Notes: a model not told the origin generated them from the letters alone. A DNA stretch of 64,000 nucleotides from Cupriavidus plantarum (GCF_905397285.1 NZ_CAJPUX010000001.1:1860001-1924000), one strand, 5' to 3'. Counted from the first letter of the stretch, positions 18,130-26,987 are shown. Translations and numbers: made by a program.

Positions 18130-18843
18130 TTACACGCCAAGCAGGCGGTCGAGGACGGTGGGGCTGGCGGCGAGGTCCTTCGCGTCTCCGGCGGCAACGA
18201 CCTGGCCTTTCTCGAGCACAACCACACGGTCGGCATGGTCGAGCACGGCGCGATAGTTGCGATCCACCACCACGGCGGCGATGCCGGACGCGCGCACGGT
18301 CGCGATCACGCGCCAGATTTCGCGCACGATCATGGGCGCGAGGCCTTCGGTCGCTTCGTCGAGCACGAGACAAGCGGGGTTGGTCATCAGCGCGCGGCCG
18401 ATCGACAGCATCTGCTGTTCGCCGCCGGACAGCTGCTGGCCGCCATGAGACAGCCGCTCCGCCAGACGGGGGAACAGCGCCAGCACGCGCGCCTCGTCCC
18501 AGTCACGGCGGCCATCGACGCCCGCGCGGGCGGCCATGATCAGGTTTTCGCGCACGCTCAGATTCGGAAAGATGCCACGTCCTTCGGGGACATAGGCGAC
18601 ACCTAGCCGGGCGACTTCATGCGGTTGCGCGCGCGATCGGTCTCGTCCGGCGACGAGGATGGTACCTTCGCGCTGGCGCACGTGGCCGAGCAGCGTTCGC
18701 AGCAGCGTGCTCTTGCCCATGCCATTGCGGCCCAGCAGCCCGACGGTTTCGCCGGCGCCCACCCGGAAGTCGATGCCGCGCAGAACATGACTCGATTCGT
18801 ACCACGCATGGATGCCCGTGGCCGCGATGATGTCCGCCGTCAT
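18130..18843 (-). CDS. LivF-type ABC transporter ATPase, benzoate cluster
   Basis: Second ATPase of a branched-chain-amino-acid (HAAT) type importer. The 237-residue protein has Walker A GRNGMGKST (38-46), a Q-loop region with YVPEGRGIFPNLSV, signature LSGGEQQML and Walker B CLVLDEATEGLAP, all typical of LivF. It is the last gene of a five-gene transporter set (binding protein, LivH, LivM, LivG, LivF) whose starts and stops abut; its ATG overlaps the livG stop (ATGA). Adjacent benzoate-CoA ligase and box genes suggest that the substrate is benzoate or a related aromatic acid (inference). Confidence 0.88.
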   Translation of the reverse strand: MTADIIAATGIHAWYESSHVLRGIDFRVGAGETVGLLGRNGMGKSTLLRTLLGHVRQREGTILVAGRDRSRAQPHEVARLGVAYVPEGRGIFPNLSVRENLIMAARAGVDGRRDWDEARVLALFPRLAERLSHGGQQLSGGEQQMLSIGRALMTNPACLVLDEATEGLAPMIVREIWRVIATVRASGIAAVVVDRNYRAVLDHADRVVVLEKGQVVAAGDAKDLAASPTVLDRLLGV

Positions 18844-19628
18844 TCCGCCTCTCCGGTGATCGCCGCATCGTCCATCTCGCCGAGATACGCCAGCTGAACC
18901 TCGCGATTGGCCCGAATGTCGGCTGGCTCGCCGGAGGCGATGACACTACCGTTGACCATCACCGTGATGCGGTCGGCCACCGCGAAGACCGCCTCCATGT
19001 CGTGCTCGACGAGCACGATGGCATGCTCGTCGCGCAGTCCGCGCAGCAGTTCGAGCATGCGCGACGACTCTTCCGCGCCCATGCCCGCAAGCGGTTCGTC
19101 CAGCAGCAACGCCACGGGCTGCGTGGCCAGGCACATCGCCACCTCGAGCTGCCGCTTCTGCCCATGCGCGAGTTCGCTCGCCACACGATCCGCATGCACC
19201 GCGAGCCCCGCGCGTTCGAGCGCTTCGTCGGCCAGCGCGCGGCTCGTACGGCAGGACTGCGCGGGCTCCCAGAGCCGCCATGCCCGCTGCGCGCGGGACT
19301 GCGCGGCCAGCCGGCAGTTTTCGCGTACGGTCAGCGGCAGAAAGATGTTGTTGCGCTGGTAGCTACGGCCAATGCCGCTGCGCGCAAGCCGCGGCTGATC
19401 CCAGCCCGTCACGTCCTCGCCCTGCAGCTGCAGCCTGCCCGACGATGGCGGCAGCTCGCCCGACAGCATATTGATCAGCGTCGACTTGCCCGCGCCATTG
19501 GTCCCGATGACCGCATGAATCTCGTGCAGCCCGACGCTCAGGTCTACCTCGTTGACGGCAAGGAGCCCGCCGAACCGACGCGTCAGCCGTTCGGCCTGCA
19601 GCACGGGCGGCACCAGCGGATCGATCAT
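18840..19628 (-). CDS. LivG-type ABC transporter ATPase, benzoate cluster
   Basis: First ATPase of the HAAT-type importer, 262 residues from ATG 19628 (MIDPLVPPVL). Walker A is GTNGAGKST (42-50). The RSYQRNNIFLPLTVREN Q-loop region, LAHGQKRQLEVA signature and LLLDEPLAGMGAEE Walker B follow, then the switch histidine in VLVEHDMEAVF, all as in LivG. The open frame extends upstream into livM but translates to shadow sequence there. Its ATG overlaps the livM stop and its stop overlaps the livF start, so the three genes are translationally coupled. Confidence 0.88.
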   Translation of the reverse strand: MIDPLVPPVLQAERLTRRFGGLLAVNEVDLSVGLHEIHAVIGTNGAGKSTLINMLSGELPPSSGRLQLQGEDVTGWDQPRLARSGIGRSYQRNNIFLPLTVRENCRLAAQSRAQRAWRLWEPAQSCRTSRALADEALERAGLAVHADRVASELAHGQKRQLEVAMCLATQPVALLLDEPLAGMGAEESSRMLELLRGLRDEHAIVLVEHDMEAVFAVADRITVMVNGSVIASGEPADIRANREVQLAYLGEMDDAAITGEAE

Positions 19629-20674
19629 ATGGCCTCCCGCTCCCGCCGCGCCGTGGCCTGTGCGGGGTCTTCCCGCCTGCGCCCGCGCTGCCGCAATACC
19701 GCCGGCACACTGACCAGCCCCTTCGGCAGCAGCGCCACCGCGACGATGATGAAGCCGCCCATCAGCAGTTGCCAGTGCCTGGTCAGGCTGCCGAACCACT
19801 CGGCCAGCAGCACGAACGAAAACGCCCCAAGCACGGCGCCCGCCAGGCTGCCGACGCCGCCGAGAATCACCATCAGCATCGCGTTCCCGGACTGATGCCA
19901 CGACGCGATCTCGGGATTCACGAATCCGAACTGGATCGCATAGAGAAATCCCGCAAGCCCGGCAAAGACCCCGCCCGCGACGAACGCCCCAAGCTGGTAG
20001 CGGTAAGTCGCATACCCCGCCGCCCGCATGCGCTGCTCGTTGTGCCGAATGCCGACGAGCGCATGCCCGAAGCGCGACCGCAGCAGCATCGCCAGCGCCC
20101 CTACCGTGACGACCAGCGCCGCCAGCACGAGCCAATAGAACACCGCCGGATCGTTGACCGAGATCGGCCGCTCGCTCAGCAGTCCGAACTCGGGCCGGAA
20201 GTAGATATACGTCCCATCGCTCCCGCCCGCGATCTTCGTGTCGTGGAAGACGAAGTACACCATCTGCGCGAACGCCAGCGTCACCATGATGAAGTACACA
20301 CCGCGCGTGCGCAGCACCAGCATCCCCACCGCCATTGCCAGCGTGGCGGAAGCGCCCAGCGCGCCGATCAGCAGCAGCCAGCCGTTACCGGCTTCCCCCT
20401 GCGGCGAGAGCATCGCCGTGGCATAGGCCGCGACCGCGAAGTAAGCCGCATGGCCGAGGCTCACGAGCCCCGTATAGCCAATCAGCAACTGCAGCGACAA
20501 CGCGAAGATCGCCATGATCATCACCTTGCTGAGCAGCTCGATGTAGAAGCGGTGGCTGTCCGCCGTCAGCACGAAGGGCGCGGCGCCGAGTATCGCGAAC
20601 GTGGCAAGCCAGCCCAGCCCATGCAGCCACGCGCGGCGGTGCGGAGACGACGGCGTCTGGAACGGGGAAGTCAT
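19625..20674 (-). CDS. LivM-type ABC transporter permease, benzoate cluster
   Basis: Inner-membrane permease of the HAAT importer, 349 residues from ATG 20674 (MTSPFQTPSS). It has the LivM family pattern: LLIGYTGLVSLGHAAYFAVAAY near residues 65-85, many hydrophobic segments, and the cytoplasmic contact loop RFGHALVGIRHNEQRMRAAGY. The late motif GAFVAGGVFAGLAGFLYAIQ is also typical. The start lies 5 bases after the livH stop. An upstream extension of the frame overlaps livH and is not used. Confidence 0.87.
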   Translation of the reverse strand: MTSPFQTPSSPHRRAWLHGLGWLATFAILGAAPFVLTADSHRFYIELLSKVMIMAIFALSLQLLIGYTGLVSLGHAAYFAVAAYATAMLSPQGEAGNGWLLLIGALGASATLAMAVGMLVLRTRGVYFIMVTLAFAQMVYFVFHDTKIAGGSDGTYIYFRPEFGLLSERPISVNDPAVFYWLVLAALVVTVGALAMLLRSRFGHALVGIRHNEQRMRAAGYATYRYQLGAFVAGGVFAGLAGFLYAIQFGFVNPEIASWHQSGNAMLMVILGGVGSLAGAVLGAFSFVLLAEWFGSLTRHWQLLMGGFIIVAVALLPKGLVSVPAVLRQRGRRREDPAQATARREREAI

Positions 20675-20679
20675 GATCG

Positions 20680-21558
20680 TCAGCCCGCCCGGAACAGACC
20701 CTGCGGCTTCCAGAGCAGAATGACCGCCATCAGCAGGTAGATCAGCACGCCCGCGGCGTCCTGCCAGAACACCTTGCCGAAGGTATCGACAAACCCCAGC
20801 AACAACGACGCCACCAGCGCGCCCTTGACGGAGCCGATGCCGCCGATCACGACCACGACGAAGCAAACGATGAGCACCTGCCCGCCCATCCCGGGATATA
20901 CGGAGGAGACCGGTGCCGCGATCATGCCCGCGAGCACCGCCAGCGCCACGCCCAGCGCGAACACCAGCCGGTACAGCAGCGTGACGTTGATACCGAGCGA
21001 CTGCACCATCTCGCGATTGGCGGCGCCCGCGCGAATCGTCATGCCCAGCCGCGTATGGCGCAGGACGTAGTACATCGCTCCGGCCACCAGCAGGCAGACG
21101 GCGGAGATGAACAGGCGATACACCGGATAGGTCATGTCGTTGCCGATGGGCAGCGCACCGTCGAGCAGCGCGGGGATGGGCACGCCATGCACGTCGTCGC
21201 CGACGAGAATGCTGCGCAGTTCCTCGAAGACGAGGATCAGGCCATAGGTCATCAGCACCTGTTGCAAATGGTCACGCTGGTACAGGTAGCTGAAGAACAG
21301 CCATTCGAGGACATACCCGAACACGATGGCCAGCACGATGCCCAGCGGCAGCGCGACGAACAGGCTGCCCGTGAGGCTGGCCAGCGTGAAGGCCAGATAT
21401 GCACCGAGCATGTAGAAGCTGCCATGGGCGAGGTTGATCACGCCCATGATCCCGAAGATCAGCGTGAGCCCGCTCGCCACGAGAAACAGGAGCAGGCCGT
21501 ACTGCACGCTGTTCAGGCACTGAATCAGAAACGACACGACGTCCATACCCAGGTCCAT
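20680..21558 (-). CDS. LivH-type ABC transporter permease, benzoate cluster
   Basis: Partner permease of the HAAT importer, 292 residues. It has the LivH hallmark GLTLIFGIMGVINLAHGSFYMLGAYLAF region (about 30-57), eight or so hydrophobic helices and the loop TRLGMTIRAGAANREMVQSLGIN that contacts the ATPases. The first ATG at 21558 is used; a second ATG at 21546 (MDVVSF) is equally possible. The binding-protein gene ends 19 bases upstream. Confidence 0.87.
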   Translation of the reverse strand: MDLGMDVVSFLIQCLNSVQYGLLLFLVASGLTLIFGIMGVINLAHGSFYMLGAYLAFTLASLTGSLFVALPLGIVLAIVFGYVLEWLFFSYLYQRDHLQQVLMTYGLILVFEELRSILVGDDVHGVPIPALLDGALPIGNDMTYPVYRLFISAVCLLVAGAMYYVLRHTRLGMTIRAGAANREMVQSLGINVTLLYRLVFALGVALAVLAGMIAAPVSSVYPGMGGQVLIVCFVVVVIGGIGSVKGALVASLLLGFVDTFGKVFWQDAAGVLIYLLMAVILLWKPQGLFRAG

Positions 21559-21576
21559 GCCAACCGCTTTCCCGCG

Positions 21577-22770
21577 TTACAGACGGCAGCCGCGCGCCGG
21601 ATCGGCGAGCGCGCGTACCGCCACGCCGCCGACCTTGTTCTCGCGGCCGTCCACCTTGCGCAGATAGAAGTCCTGCACGGGATTGTGCGCCCTGGACAGG
21701 GTGAACGCACCACGCGGGCTGTCCACGCGCGCGGCCTCCATCGCCTTGTAGACGTCCGCCTTGCGCGTCATGTCGCCCTTGACCGCCGTGGCGCCGGCCG
21801 CGAGCAGCTGCGCGGCATCGTAGCCCTGCACCGCATACACATCGGGCTGCAGTTTGTACGCTTTGGCGTACTCGAGGCGAAAGGCCTTGTCGCGCGCGTT
21901 GGTCAGGCCGTCCGCATAGTGCAGCGTGGTCTCGAGGCCCTGCGCGGCCGCGCCCTGTGCCTCGAGCGTGCCATCGGTCAGGAAGCCCGACGCGAACAGC
22001 GGAATCTTGTCCTTGAGCCCCGCGGCCGCCCAATCCCTGACGAACTTGACGGCGCCGCCGCCCGCGAAGAACACGAAGACCGCATCGGGCTTGAGCGATG
22101 CGATCTCGGTGATCTGCGCCTGGAACTCGACGTTCGGGAATGGCAGGCTCAGTTCCTTGACGACCTTGCCGCCCCTGGACTCGAACGCCTCCTTGAAGCC
22201 TTTCACGGATTGCTCTCCGGCCGCGTACTTCCATGTAAGCGTGACCACGCGCTTGAGCCCGCGCGATGCGACCACCTGACCCATGGCATATCCCGGCTGC
22301 CAGTTGGAGAACGACGATCGGAAGATGTTGGGGCCGCACAGCGGACCGGTGGCCTCATCGACGCCCGCGTTCGGGATGATCAGCAGCGTGTTGGTCTCCT
22401 TCACGACCTTGACGATGCCCATCTGCACGCCCGAATGGACGGTCCCGACGACCACGTCGACCTGATCGCGCTTGACGAGCCTGGACGCGTTCTCGGGCGC
22501 CTTGGCGGGGTCCGATTCGTCGTCCACCTTGAAGTATTCGACCTCCCTGCCCCCGAGCCTGCCGCCCTGCTCATGCACGTAGAGCCGGAAGCCGTTCTCG
22601 ATGGCCGTGCCCAGCGCCGCGTACGTACCCGTGTACGGCAGCATGAAACCGACCTTGATCTTGCCGGAAGGGGCCTGGGCCCGCGCGAGCGGGGCGTACG
22701 AGACGGCCGTCCCCCACGCGAGCGCGGCCGCGACGGTGAGCGTCAGCATTGGCGGCGGACGGCGATGCAT
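21577..22770 (-). CDS. Periplasmic substrate-binding protein of the Liv-type transporter
   Basis: Type I periplasmic binding protein (LivK/HAAT family) of 397 residues. A signal peptide (MHRRPPPMLTLTVAAALAWG..., cleavage probably after LARAQA) precedes the mature start APSGKIKVGFMLPYTGTYA. Typical features are the GTAIENGFRLYVHEQGGRLGGREVE stretch and the substrate-domain region VVVGTVHSGVQMG. AGGAGA lies 7 bases upstream of the ATG. It leads the transporter genes livH-livM-livG-livF and follows the ligase and hydrolase genes on the same strand, which suggests capture of benzoate or another aromatic acid. Confidence 0.88.
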   Translation of the reverse strand: MHRRPPPMLTLTVAAALAWGTAVSYAPLARAQAPSGKIKVGFMLPYTGTYAALGTAIENGFRLYVHEQGGRLGGREVEYFKVDDESDPAKAPENASRLVKRDQVDVVVGTVHSGVQMGIVKVVKETNTLLIIPNAGVDEATGPLCGPNIFRSSFSNWQPGYAMGQVVASRGLKRVVTLTWKYAAGEQSVKGFKEAFESRGGKVVKELSLPFPNVEFQAQITEIASLKPDAVFVFFAGGGAVKFVRDWAAAGLKDKIPLFASGFLTDGTLEAQGAAAQGLETTLHYADGLTNARDKAFRLEYAKAYKLQPDVYAVQGYDAAQLLAAGATAVKGDMTRKADVYKAMEAARVDSPRGAFTLSRAHNPVQDFYLRKVDGRENKVGGVAVRALADPARGCRL

Positions 22771-22836
22771 CGGTGTTCTCCTGTCGGTCTCGGGCCAGAG
22801 CCTGTGCGCCCGGTGCCCGGGCGCCGGCCGGATGTA

Positions 22837-23667
22837 TCAGGTGTGCGTCGTGATGAAGTCGACCGCCGCCTCGGTCAATCGCGCCGGCTGGTCGCGATGG
22901 GGCGAGTGTCCACAGCGCGCGAGTTTAAGCAGCGAGGCGCGCGGGGCATATCGATGGATACCCTCGATCTGGGCCATCGTGCCGTACGCGTCGTCCTCGC
23001 CCTGCACGGCCAGCACGGGGCACGCGATGGCGGGCAGCAGCGGGCGGAGGTCCCATTGGCGGAAGGCGGGATCGAGCCAGATATCGTTCCAGCCCCAGAA
23101 CGCGGAGTCGACGTCGTCGTGATAGCGCGCCAGCCGCGTTCGCAGGTCGGTCTCGAGGTATGCCCGGCGCGTCTCCGCGATGCTGCGGACGGAGATGTCT
23201 TCGACGACGGTATGCGGCGCCAGCACGATCAGGCCCGCCACGGCGTCCGGGAAACTGGCCGCATGGATGAGCGCGATGGACCCGCCATCGCTGTGCCCCA
23301 GCAGCCACGGCTTGCCATGCCGCCGGCCCGGACCGATCTCCAGCGCGTCGAACAGCGCGGGCAGCGCCTCGCGCGCCTGCCGGTGCATGAAGTCCGCGCC
23401 CCACTTCTCGTCATGCGGGCGCGGCGTGGACCGGCCGTAGCCATAGCGCGACAGCACGAGCCCGCGCAGGTCGCCCGCCTCGCAGAGCATGCGCGGGTAG
23501 TCGCGCCACATGCTGACGGAGCCAAGGCCCTCGTGCAGGAACACCACGAGCGGGCGGTCCGGGCGGTGCGCGTGTTCCGGTCGTACCCATGCGATCTCGA
23601 TATCGATCCGCCGGCCGTCGAATGGAATCGTGACCCGGTCATCCCCCACGCGCGCGCCCCCGGTCAT
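22837..23667 (-). CDS. Alpha/beta hydrolase of the benzoate cluster
   Basis: A 276-residue alpha/beta-hydrolase-fold protein starting at 23667 (MTGGARVGDDRV). The oxyanion region is VVFLHEGLGSVSMWRDYP (about 41-58), the nucleophile serine is in GHSDGGSIAL, the acid residue is probably D in VQGEDDAYGT, and the histidine is in CGHSPHRDQP. All three triad positions are present. Its ATG overlaps the bclA stop (ATGA), so it is co-translated with the ligase. Hydrolases in box clusters are proposed to act on dead-end CoA thioesters or on the lactone formed after ring cleavage; which applies here is unknown. Confidence 0.8.
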   Translation of the reverse strand: MTGGARVGDDRVTIPFDGRRIDIEIAWVRPEHAHRPDRPLVVFLHEGLGSVSMWRDYPRMLCEAGDLRGLVLSRYGYGRSTPRPHDEKWGADFMHRQAREALPALFDALEIGPGRRHGKPWLLGHSDGGSIALIHAASFPDAVAGLIVLAPHTVVEDISVRSIAETRRAYLETDLRTRLARYHDDVDSAFWGWNDIWLDPAFRQWDLRPLLPAIACPVLAVQGEDDAYGTMAQIEGIHRYAPRASLLKLARCGHSPHRDQPARLTEAAVDFITTHT

Positions 23668-25571
23668 TGGGCGGCGCGACCGCGACGTTCGGCACGTTCC
23701 GCACGTTCGGCACGTTCGGCGCCCAGGGCCGCCTCTCGCTGACGCAGCCGGAACCGCTGGATCTTGCCCGTCGCCGTCTTCGGCAGTTCGTCCACGCACT
23801 CGATCTGGCGCGGATATTTATAGGGAGCGAGCCGCGACTTCACGAATGCCTGCAACTCGGCCGCCATGCCGTCGTGCCACGCCATGCCGGGACGCAGCAC
23901 GACGAACGCCTTGGGCTTGACCAGCGCATCGGCATCGGTCACGCCGATAACCGCGGCCTCCAGCACGGAAGGATGCTGCGCGAGCGCGGCTTCCACCTCG
24001 AACGGCGAGACATAGATGCCGCCGACCTTGAGCATGTCGTCGCTGCGCCCCGCGTAGGTGTAATAACCATCGGCGTCCCGCACGTACTTGTCGCCGCTGC
24101 GCGTCCAGCCGCCGACGAATACCTCGCGGTTGCGGTCGCGATCGCTGTCGTTATGACACCAGTACATCAGCGCGGCGGTGGGGCCCTTGATATAGAGATC
24201 GCCAATTTCACCGGCCGCGCACGGCGCGCCCTGCTCGTCGAGCAGCCTGAGCTCGTAGCCAGGCACGGGCTTGCCCGTGGTGCCGTAACGGACGTCGCCC
24301 GGACGGTTGGACAGGAAGATGTGCAGCATCTCGGTGGAACCGATGCCGTCCAGAATGTCGCAACCGAAATGCGCGAGGAACCGGTCGCCGATGTCGCGCG
24401 GCAGCGCCTCGCCGGCGGAAGTGCAGATGCGCATCGCGACGTCCCCGCGGGTGGGCAGGCCGGTGGCCGCGAGCATGCCCGCGAACAGTGTCGGTACGCC
24501 GCAGAATACCGTCGGCCGATGCTGGGTCAGGCAGCGGAACACGGCTTGCGGCGTGGGCCGTTCGGCCATCAGCACGGTCGTCGCGCCGACCGAGAGCGGA
24601 AACGTCAGCGCATTGCCAAGCCCATAGGCGAAGAACAGCTTGGCCGCGGAGTACACGACGTCGTCCTCGCGCAGGCCGAGAACCCGGCGGGCGTACAGGT
24701 CCGCCGTATGGAACAGGTTGCCATGCGTGTGGACGGTGCCCTTGGGACGGCCCGTGGAGCCCGACGAGTAGAGCCAGAAGGCCATGTCGTCGGGACCGGT
24801 TGGAGCGACGTGGGGAGCGACCTCGGGAGCGACCTCGGGAGCGACCTCGGGAGCGACCTCGGGAGCGACGGAGGGCGCAGCGGGGGGCACAACCGGCGGG
24901 TCCGCGTCGGCAGGGTCCGCATCGACGGCAGCGAGCATCGCGCTGACGGTCCGCGGGGCGTGGTCTTCGTCGCCGGGACGCGCGACGATGAGGTCCGGTC
25001 CAGCAGGCGTGGCGGGTGTCGCGCCCAGCTTGTCGAACGCCGCTTGCATGCACGGCAGCAGCGTGCCCGATACCACCACGGCACGCGCGCCGCTGTGCTC
25101 GAGCATATAGGCGTAGTCGTCGGCGGTCAGCAGCGTGTTGACCGCGACGGGCACCACGCCCGCCAGCAGGCAGCCAAGAAACACCGTGGGGAAGTCGATC
25201 GTGTCGAGCGCGCAGACCAGCACGCGTTCTTCGCGCCGGTATCCCGCCCGACGCAGCGCCGCCGCGAATGCGCGGCACCGCGCATCCAGCTCGGCATAGG
25301 TGGTGGCACCCTCATCGTCGAGGTAGGCCACCTTGTTGCCGCGCCCTGCGGCAAGGTTCCGGGACAGCAGGTCGTGCGCGGCGTTGTAGCGCGGCGGGAG
25401 TTGGGTAATGGAGTCAGCGCTGGGGGCGGCAGCGGTGCCGGCGCGGGTGCCGAGGCTGGGGCCAACACTGGTGGGGGCATCCACGCCGGAATGGCCACTC
25501 CCAGTGGCGGCTTGGTCCGGCGGGCTGGATCGGGCTCCGGCAAGCAGTTTGGCAGTGACGGGGGGCGTCAT
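23664..25571 (-). CDS. bclA: Benzoate-CoA ligase with two in-frame repeat tracts
   Basis: AMP-forming ligase that activates benzoate to benzoyl-CoA, the first committed step of the box pathway. The 635-residue protein has an extended Ala/Ser/Pro-rich N-terminus (to about residue 60), the P-loop YSSGSTGRPKGT, the aromatic-acid ligase region KLFFAYGLGNALTFPLSVGA, DGIGSTEMLHIFLSN, and the C-terminal lysine in PKTATGKIQRF. A PEVA-repeat stretch (about residues 235-258) sits just before the P-loop, and the C-terminal tail contains four AER tripeptides. Both are atypical for the family (about 520-530 aa). It is divergent from boxR and probably controlled from the shared spacer. Confidence 0.92.
   Translation of the reverse strand: MTPPVTAKLLAGARSSPPDQAATGSGHSGVDAPTSVGPSLGTRAGTAAAPSADSITQLPPRYNAAHDLLSRNLAAGRGNKVAYLDDEGATTYAELDARCRAFAAALRRAGYRREERVLVCALDTIDFPTVFLGCLLAGVVPVAVNTLLTADDYAYMLEHSGARAVVVSGTLLPCMQAAFDKLGATPATPAGPDLIVARPGDEDHAPRTVSAMLAAVDADPADADPPVVPPAAPSVAPEVAPEVAPEVAPEVAPHVAPTGPDDMAFWLYSSGSTGRPKGTVHTHGNLFHTADLYARRVLGLREDDVVYSAAKLFFAYGLGNALTFPLSVGATTVLMAERPTPQAVFRCLTQHRPTVFCGVPTLFAGMLAATGLPTRGDVAMRICTSAGEALPRDIGDRFLAHFGCDILDGIGSTEMLHIFLSNRPGDVRYGTTGKPVPGYELRLLDEQGAPCAAGEIGDLYIKGPTAALMYWCHNDSDRDRNREVFVGGWTRSGDKYVRDADGYYTYAGRSDDMLKVGGIYVSPFEVEAALAQHPSVLEAAVIGVTDADALVKPKAFVVLRPGMAWHDGMAAELQAFVKSRLAPYKYPRQIECVDELPKTATGKIQRFRLRQREAALGAERAERAERAERRGRAAQ
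23686..23721. repeat. 9-base tandem repeat at the 3' end of bclA
   Basis: Four copies of CGTTCGGCA with single-base variants (23686-23694, 23695-23703, 23704-23712, 23713-23721) code the AERAERAERAER tail of the ligase, in frame, just after the conserved catalytic lysine region. Confidence 0.85.
24802..24872. repeat. 12-base tandem repeat inside bclA
   Basis: Four perfect copies of GGAGCGACCTCG (24814-24861) flanked by partial copies at 24802 and 24862. They code the Val-Ala-Pro-Glu repeat placed directly N-terminal to the AMP-binding P-loop. The unit is four codons, so copy changes preserve the frame. Confidence 0.92.
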
Positions 25572-25649
25572 GTCTCCACTCCTGCGGCCCGCTCGCTGGA
25601 CCGGCGGGTCGTGATGTTGTTGTGCCGGCAGCCTAAGCTGCCATGTCGA

Positions 25650-25698
25650 TGCAGTTTATTTCATGCCAACCATTATTCAAGCGAGGGTATGCACTATA
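25650..25698. promoter_or_regulatory. Divergent bclA/boxR control region with candidate BoxR sites
   Basis: On the minus strand a possible bclA promoter is TTGAAT (25675-25680), 16 bases, TAAACT (25653-25658). The -10 lies inside TGCAGTTTATTTCATGC (25650-25666, plus strand), nearly identical to the element upstream of boxC (TGCACTATATTTCATCGC, 26929-26946). A further TGCACTATA is at 25690-25698. Shared elements in both control regions of the pathway suggest binding by BoxR. Related regulators of benzoate degradation in Azoarcus are reported to recognise TGCA-containing sites, as I recall. Confidence 0.6.
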
Positions 25699-25762
25699 TG
25701 ACACTAAACGCAGGATATCCTGTGCCCCGCCCCGAACGCCGCCCCGAACGCCGCGCCTTATA

Positions 25763-26899
25763 ATGCGGCCAGATGTGACCGACACACCATCGACACCATC
25801 CCGCATGCGCCGCGATCCGCAGCAACGACACGACGACAGACCCGGCTCCGCCGCCCCCCCCGACCGCGCCACCGACCGCGCCACGGGTGCCGACGCGACC
25901 TCCCCCGCCGCCCCCGCGGCGCGCGACCCCTATCTGACGCAGCTCGGCGAGCGCATCCGCTCGCTGCGCGCGGCGCGTGGCATGTCCCGCAAGGACCTGG
26001 CGCGGGGCGCCGACGTGTCGGAACGCTACCTGGCCAATCTGGAAACCGGTACCGGCAATGCCTCCGTGCTGCTGCTCCGCGAGGTGGCGCGCGCGCTCGA
26101 CGTGCCGTTGCCCGTGGTGCTCGCGGAGGTGGACATGCGGGCGGATGGCCTCGCGGACGGTGCGGGGAGTGCCGCGCCTTTGTCGGCGTCCCTGCCACAG
26201 GCTGTCCAGGGAACGCAGGCCGTCCACGGCACGCAGGGCGGTCACGGCACGCATCCCGGCCAGCGGGCAGCCGAGTTCTCGCAGCTCGTGCAATGGCTCG
26301 CGCAACTGCCGGCCCACGGCCTCGCGCGGGTGCGCGAGGCCGCGCGGCAGGCGCTGTCGCCAACGGCCTCGCCGGCCGCGCGCCACCGGCGCATCGCGCT
26401 GATCGGCCTGCGCGGGGCGGGCAAATCGACGCTGGGCCGCGCGCTGGCGAGCGCCGAGAACATGCCTTTCGTCGAACTCAACACGGCCATCGAACGCGAG
26501 GCGGGCGCGAGCCTGTCGGAGATCCACTCGCTTTATGGGCAGGCGGCCTACCGCCGCTACGAAATGCGCGCGCTCGAACGCGTGCTGCGCGAGCACGAGA
26601 CGATGGTACTGGCCACGCCGGGCAGCCTCGTGTCGGAGCCCGCCACGTTCAACCTGCTCTTGTCCCATTGCTTCACGATCTGGGTGCGTACTTCGCCCGA
26701 GGAGCATATGGCCCGCGTGGTCGCGCAGGGCGACATGCGACCCATGGAGGGCAATCGGGAAGCGATGACGGATTTGCGCCGGATCCTCCAGGCGCGTTCG
26801 CCGCTCTATGCGCGGGCCGATCTGACGATCGACACGAGCGGCCAGGACGCCGGCACCTCGCTGCGGACGTTGCGCGAACGACTACGGGAAAACGCCTGA
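25763..26899 (+). CDS. boxR: BoxR/BzdR-type regulator: HTH domain fused to a shikimate-kinase-like domain
   Basis: Transcriptional regulator of the box pathway, expected to respond to benzoyl-CoA. An unusually long Pro/Ala/Asp-rich leader precedes an XRE-type HTH (LGERIRSLRAARGMSRKDLARGADVSERYLANLETG). A linker with degenerate VQGTQAVHGTQGGHG repeats and a shikimate-kinase-like domain with P-loop GLRGAGKST then follow. This domain layout is that of BzdR/BoxR. The ATG at 25763 overlaps a TATAAT (25759-25764). If that hexamer is the -10 box, the true start is the in-frame ATG at 25805 (364 residues); with 25763 the protein has 378. It diverges from bclA and precedes boxC by 88 bp. Confidence 0.88.
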   Translation: MRPDVTDTPSTPSRMRRDPQQRHDDRPGSAAPPDRATDRATGADATSPAAPAARDPYLTQLGERIRSLRAARGMSRKDLARGADVSERYLANLETGTGNASVLLLREVARALDVPLPVVLAEVDMRADGLADGAGSAAPLSASLPQAVQGTQAVHGTQGGHGTHPGQRAAEFSQLVQWLAQLPAHGLARVREAARQALSPTASPAARHRRIALIGLRGAGKSTLGRALASAENMPFVELNTAIEREAGASLSEIHSLYGQAAYRRYEMRALERVLREHETMVLATPGSLVSEPATFNLLLSHCFTIWVRTSPEEHMARVVAQGDMRPMEGNREAMTDLRRILQARSPLYARADLTIDTSGQDAGTSLRTLRERLRENA

Positions 26900-26910
26900 C
26901 TGGCCGACCC

Positions 26911-26968
26911 TTGCGCCTACCCCATCGCTGCACTATATTTCATCGCAATATGCGAAGCACTATAGTGC
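26911..26968 (+). promoter_or_regulatory. boxC promoter with candidate BoxR operators
   Basis: TTGCGC (26911-26916), 17 bases, TATATT (26934-26939) forms a plausible promoter. The -10 is embedded in TGCACTATATTTCATCGC (26929-26946). Immediately downstream, GCACTATAGTGC (26957-26968) is a perfect 12-base palindrome. Both share the GCACTATA core with each other and with the site at 25690. Operator placement over and after the -10 fits repression relieved by an inducer. Confidence 0.62.
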
Positions 26969-26987
26969 ATGAAGGAGACGCGCCCCC

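Noticed and set aside
21055..23742. A plus-strand open frame of almost 2.7 kb across the livH-livK-hydrolase genes
   Set aside because: It lies antisense to three well-supported genes with clear family motifs and has a His/Arg-rich composition typical of GC-rich shadow frames.
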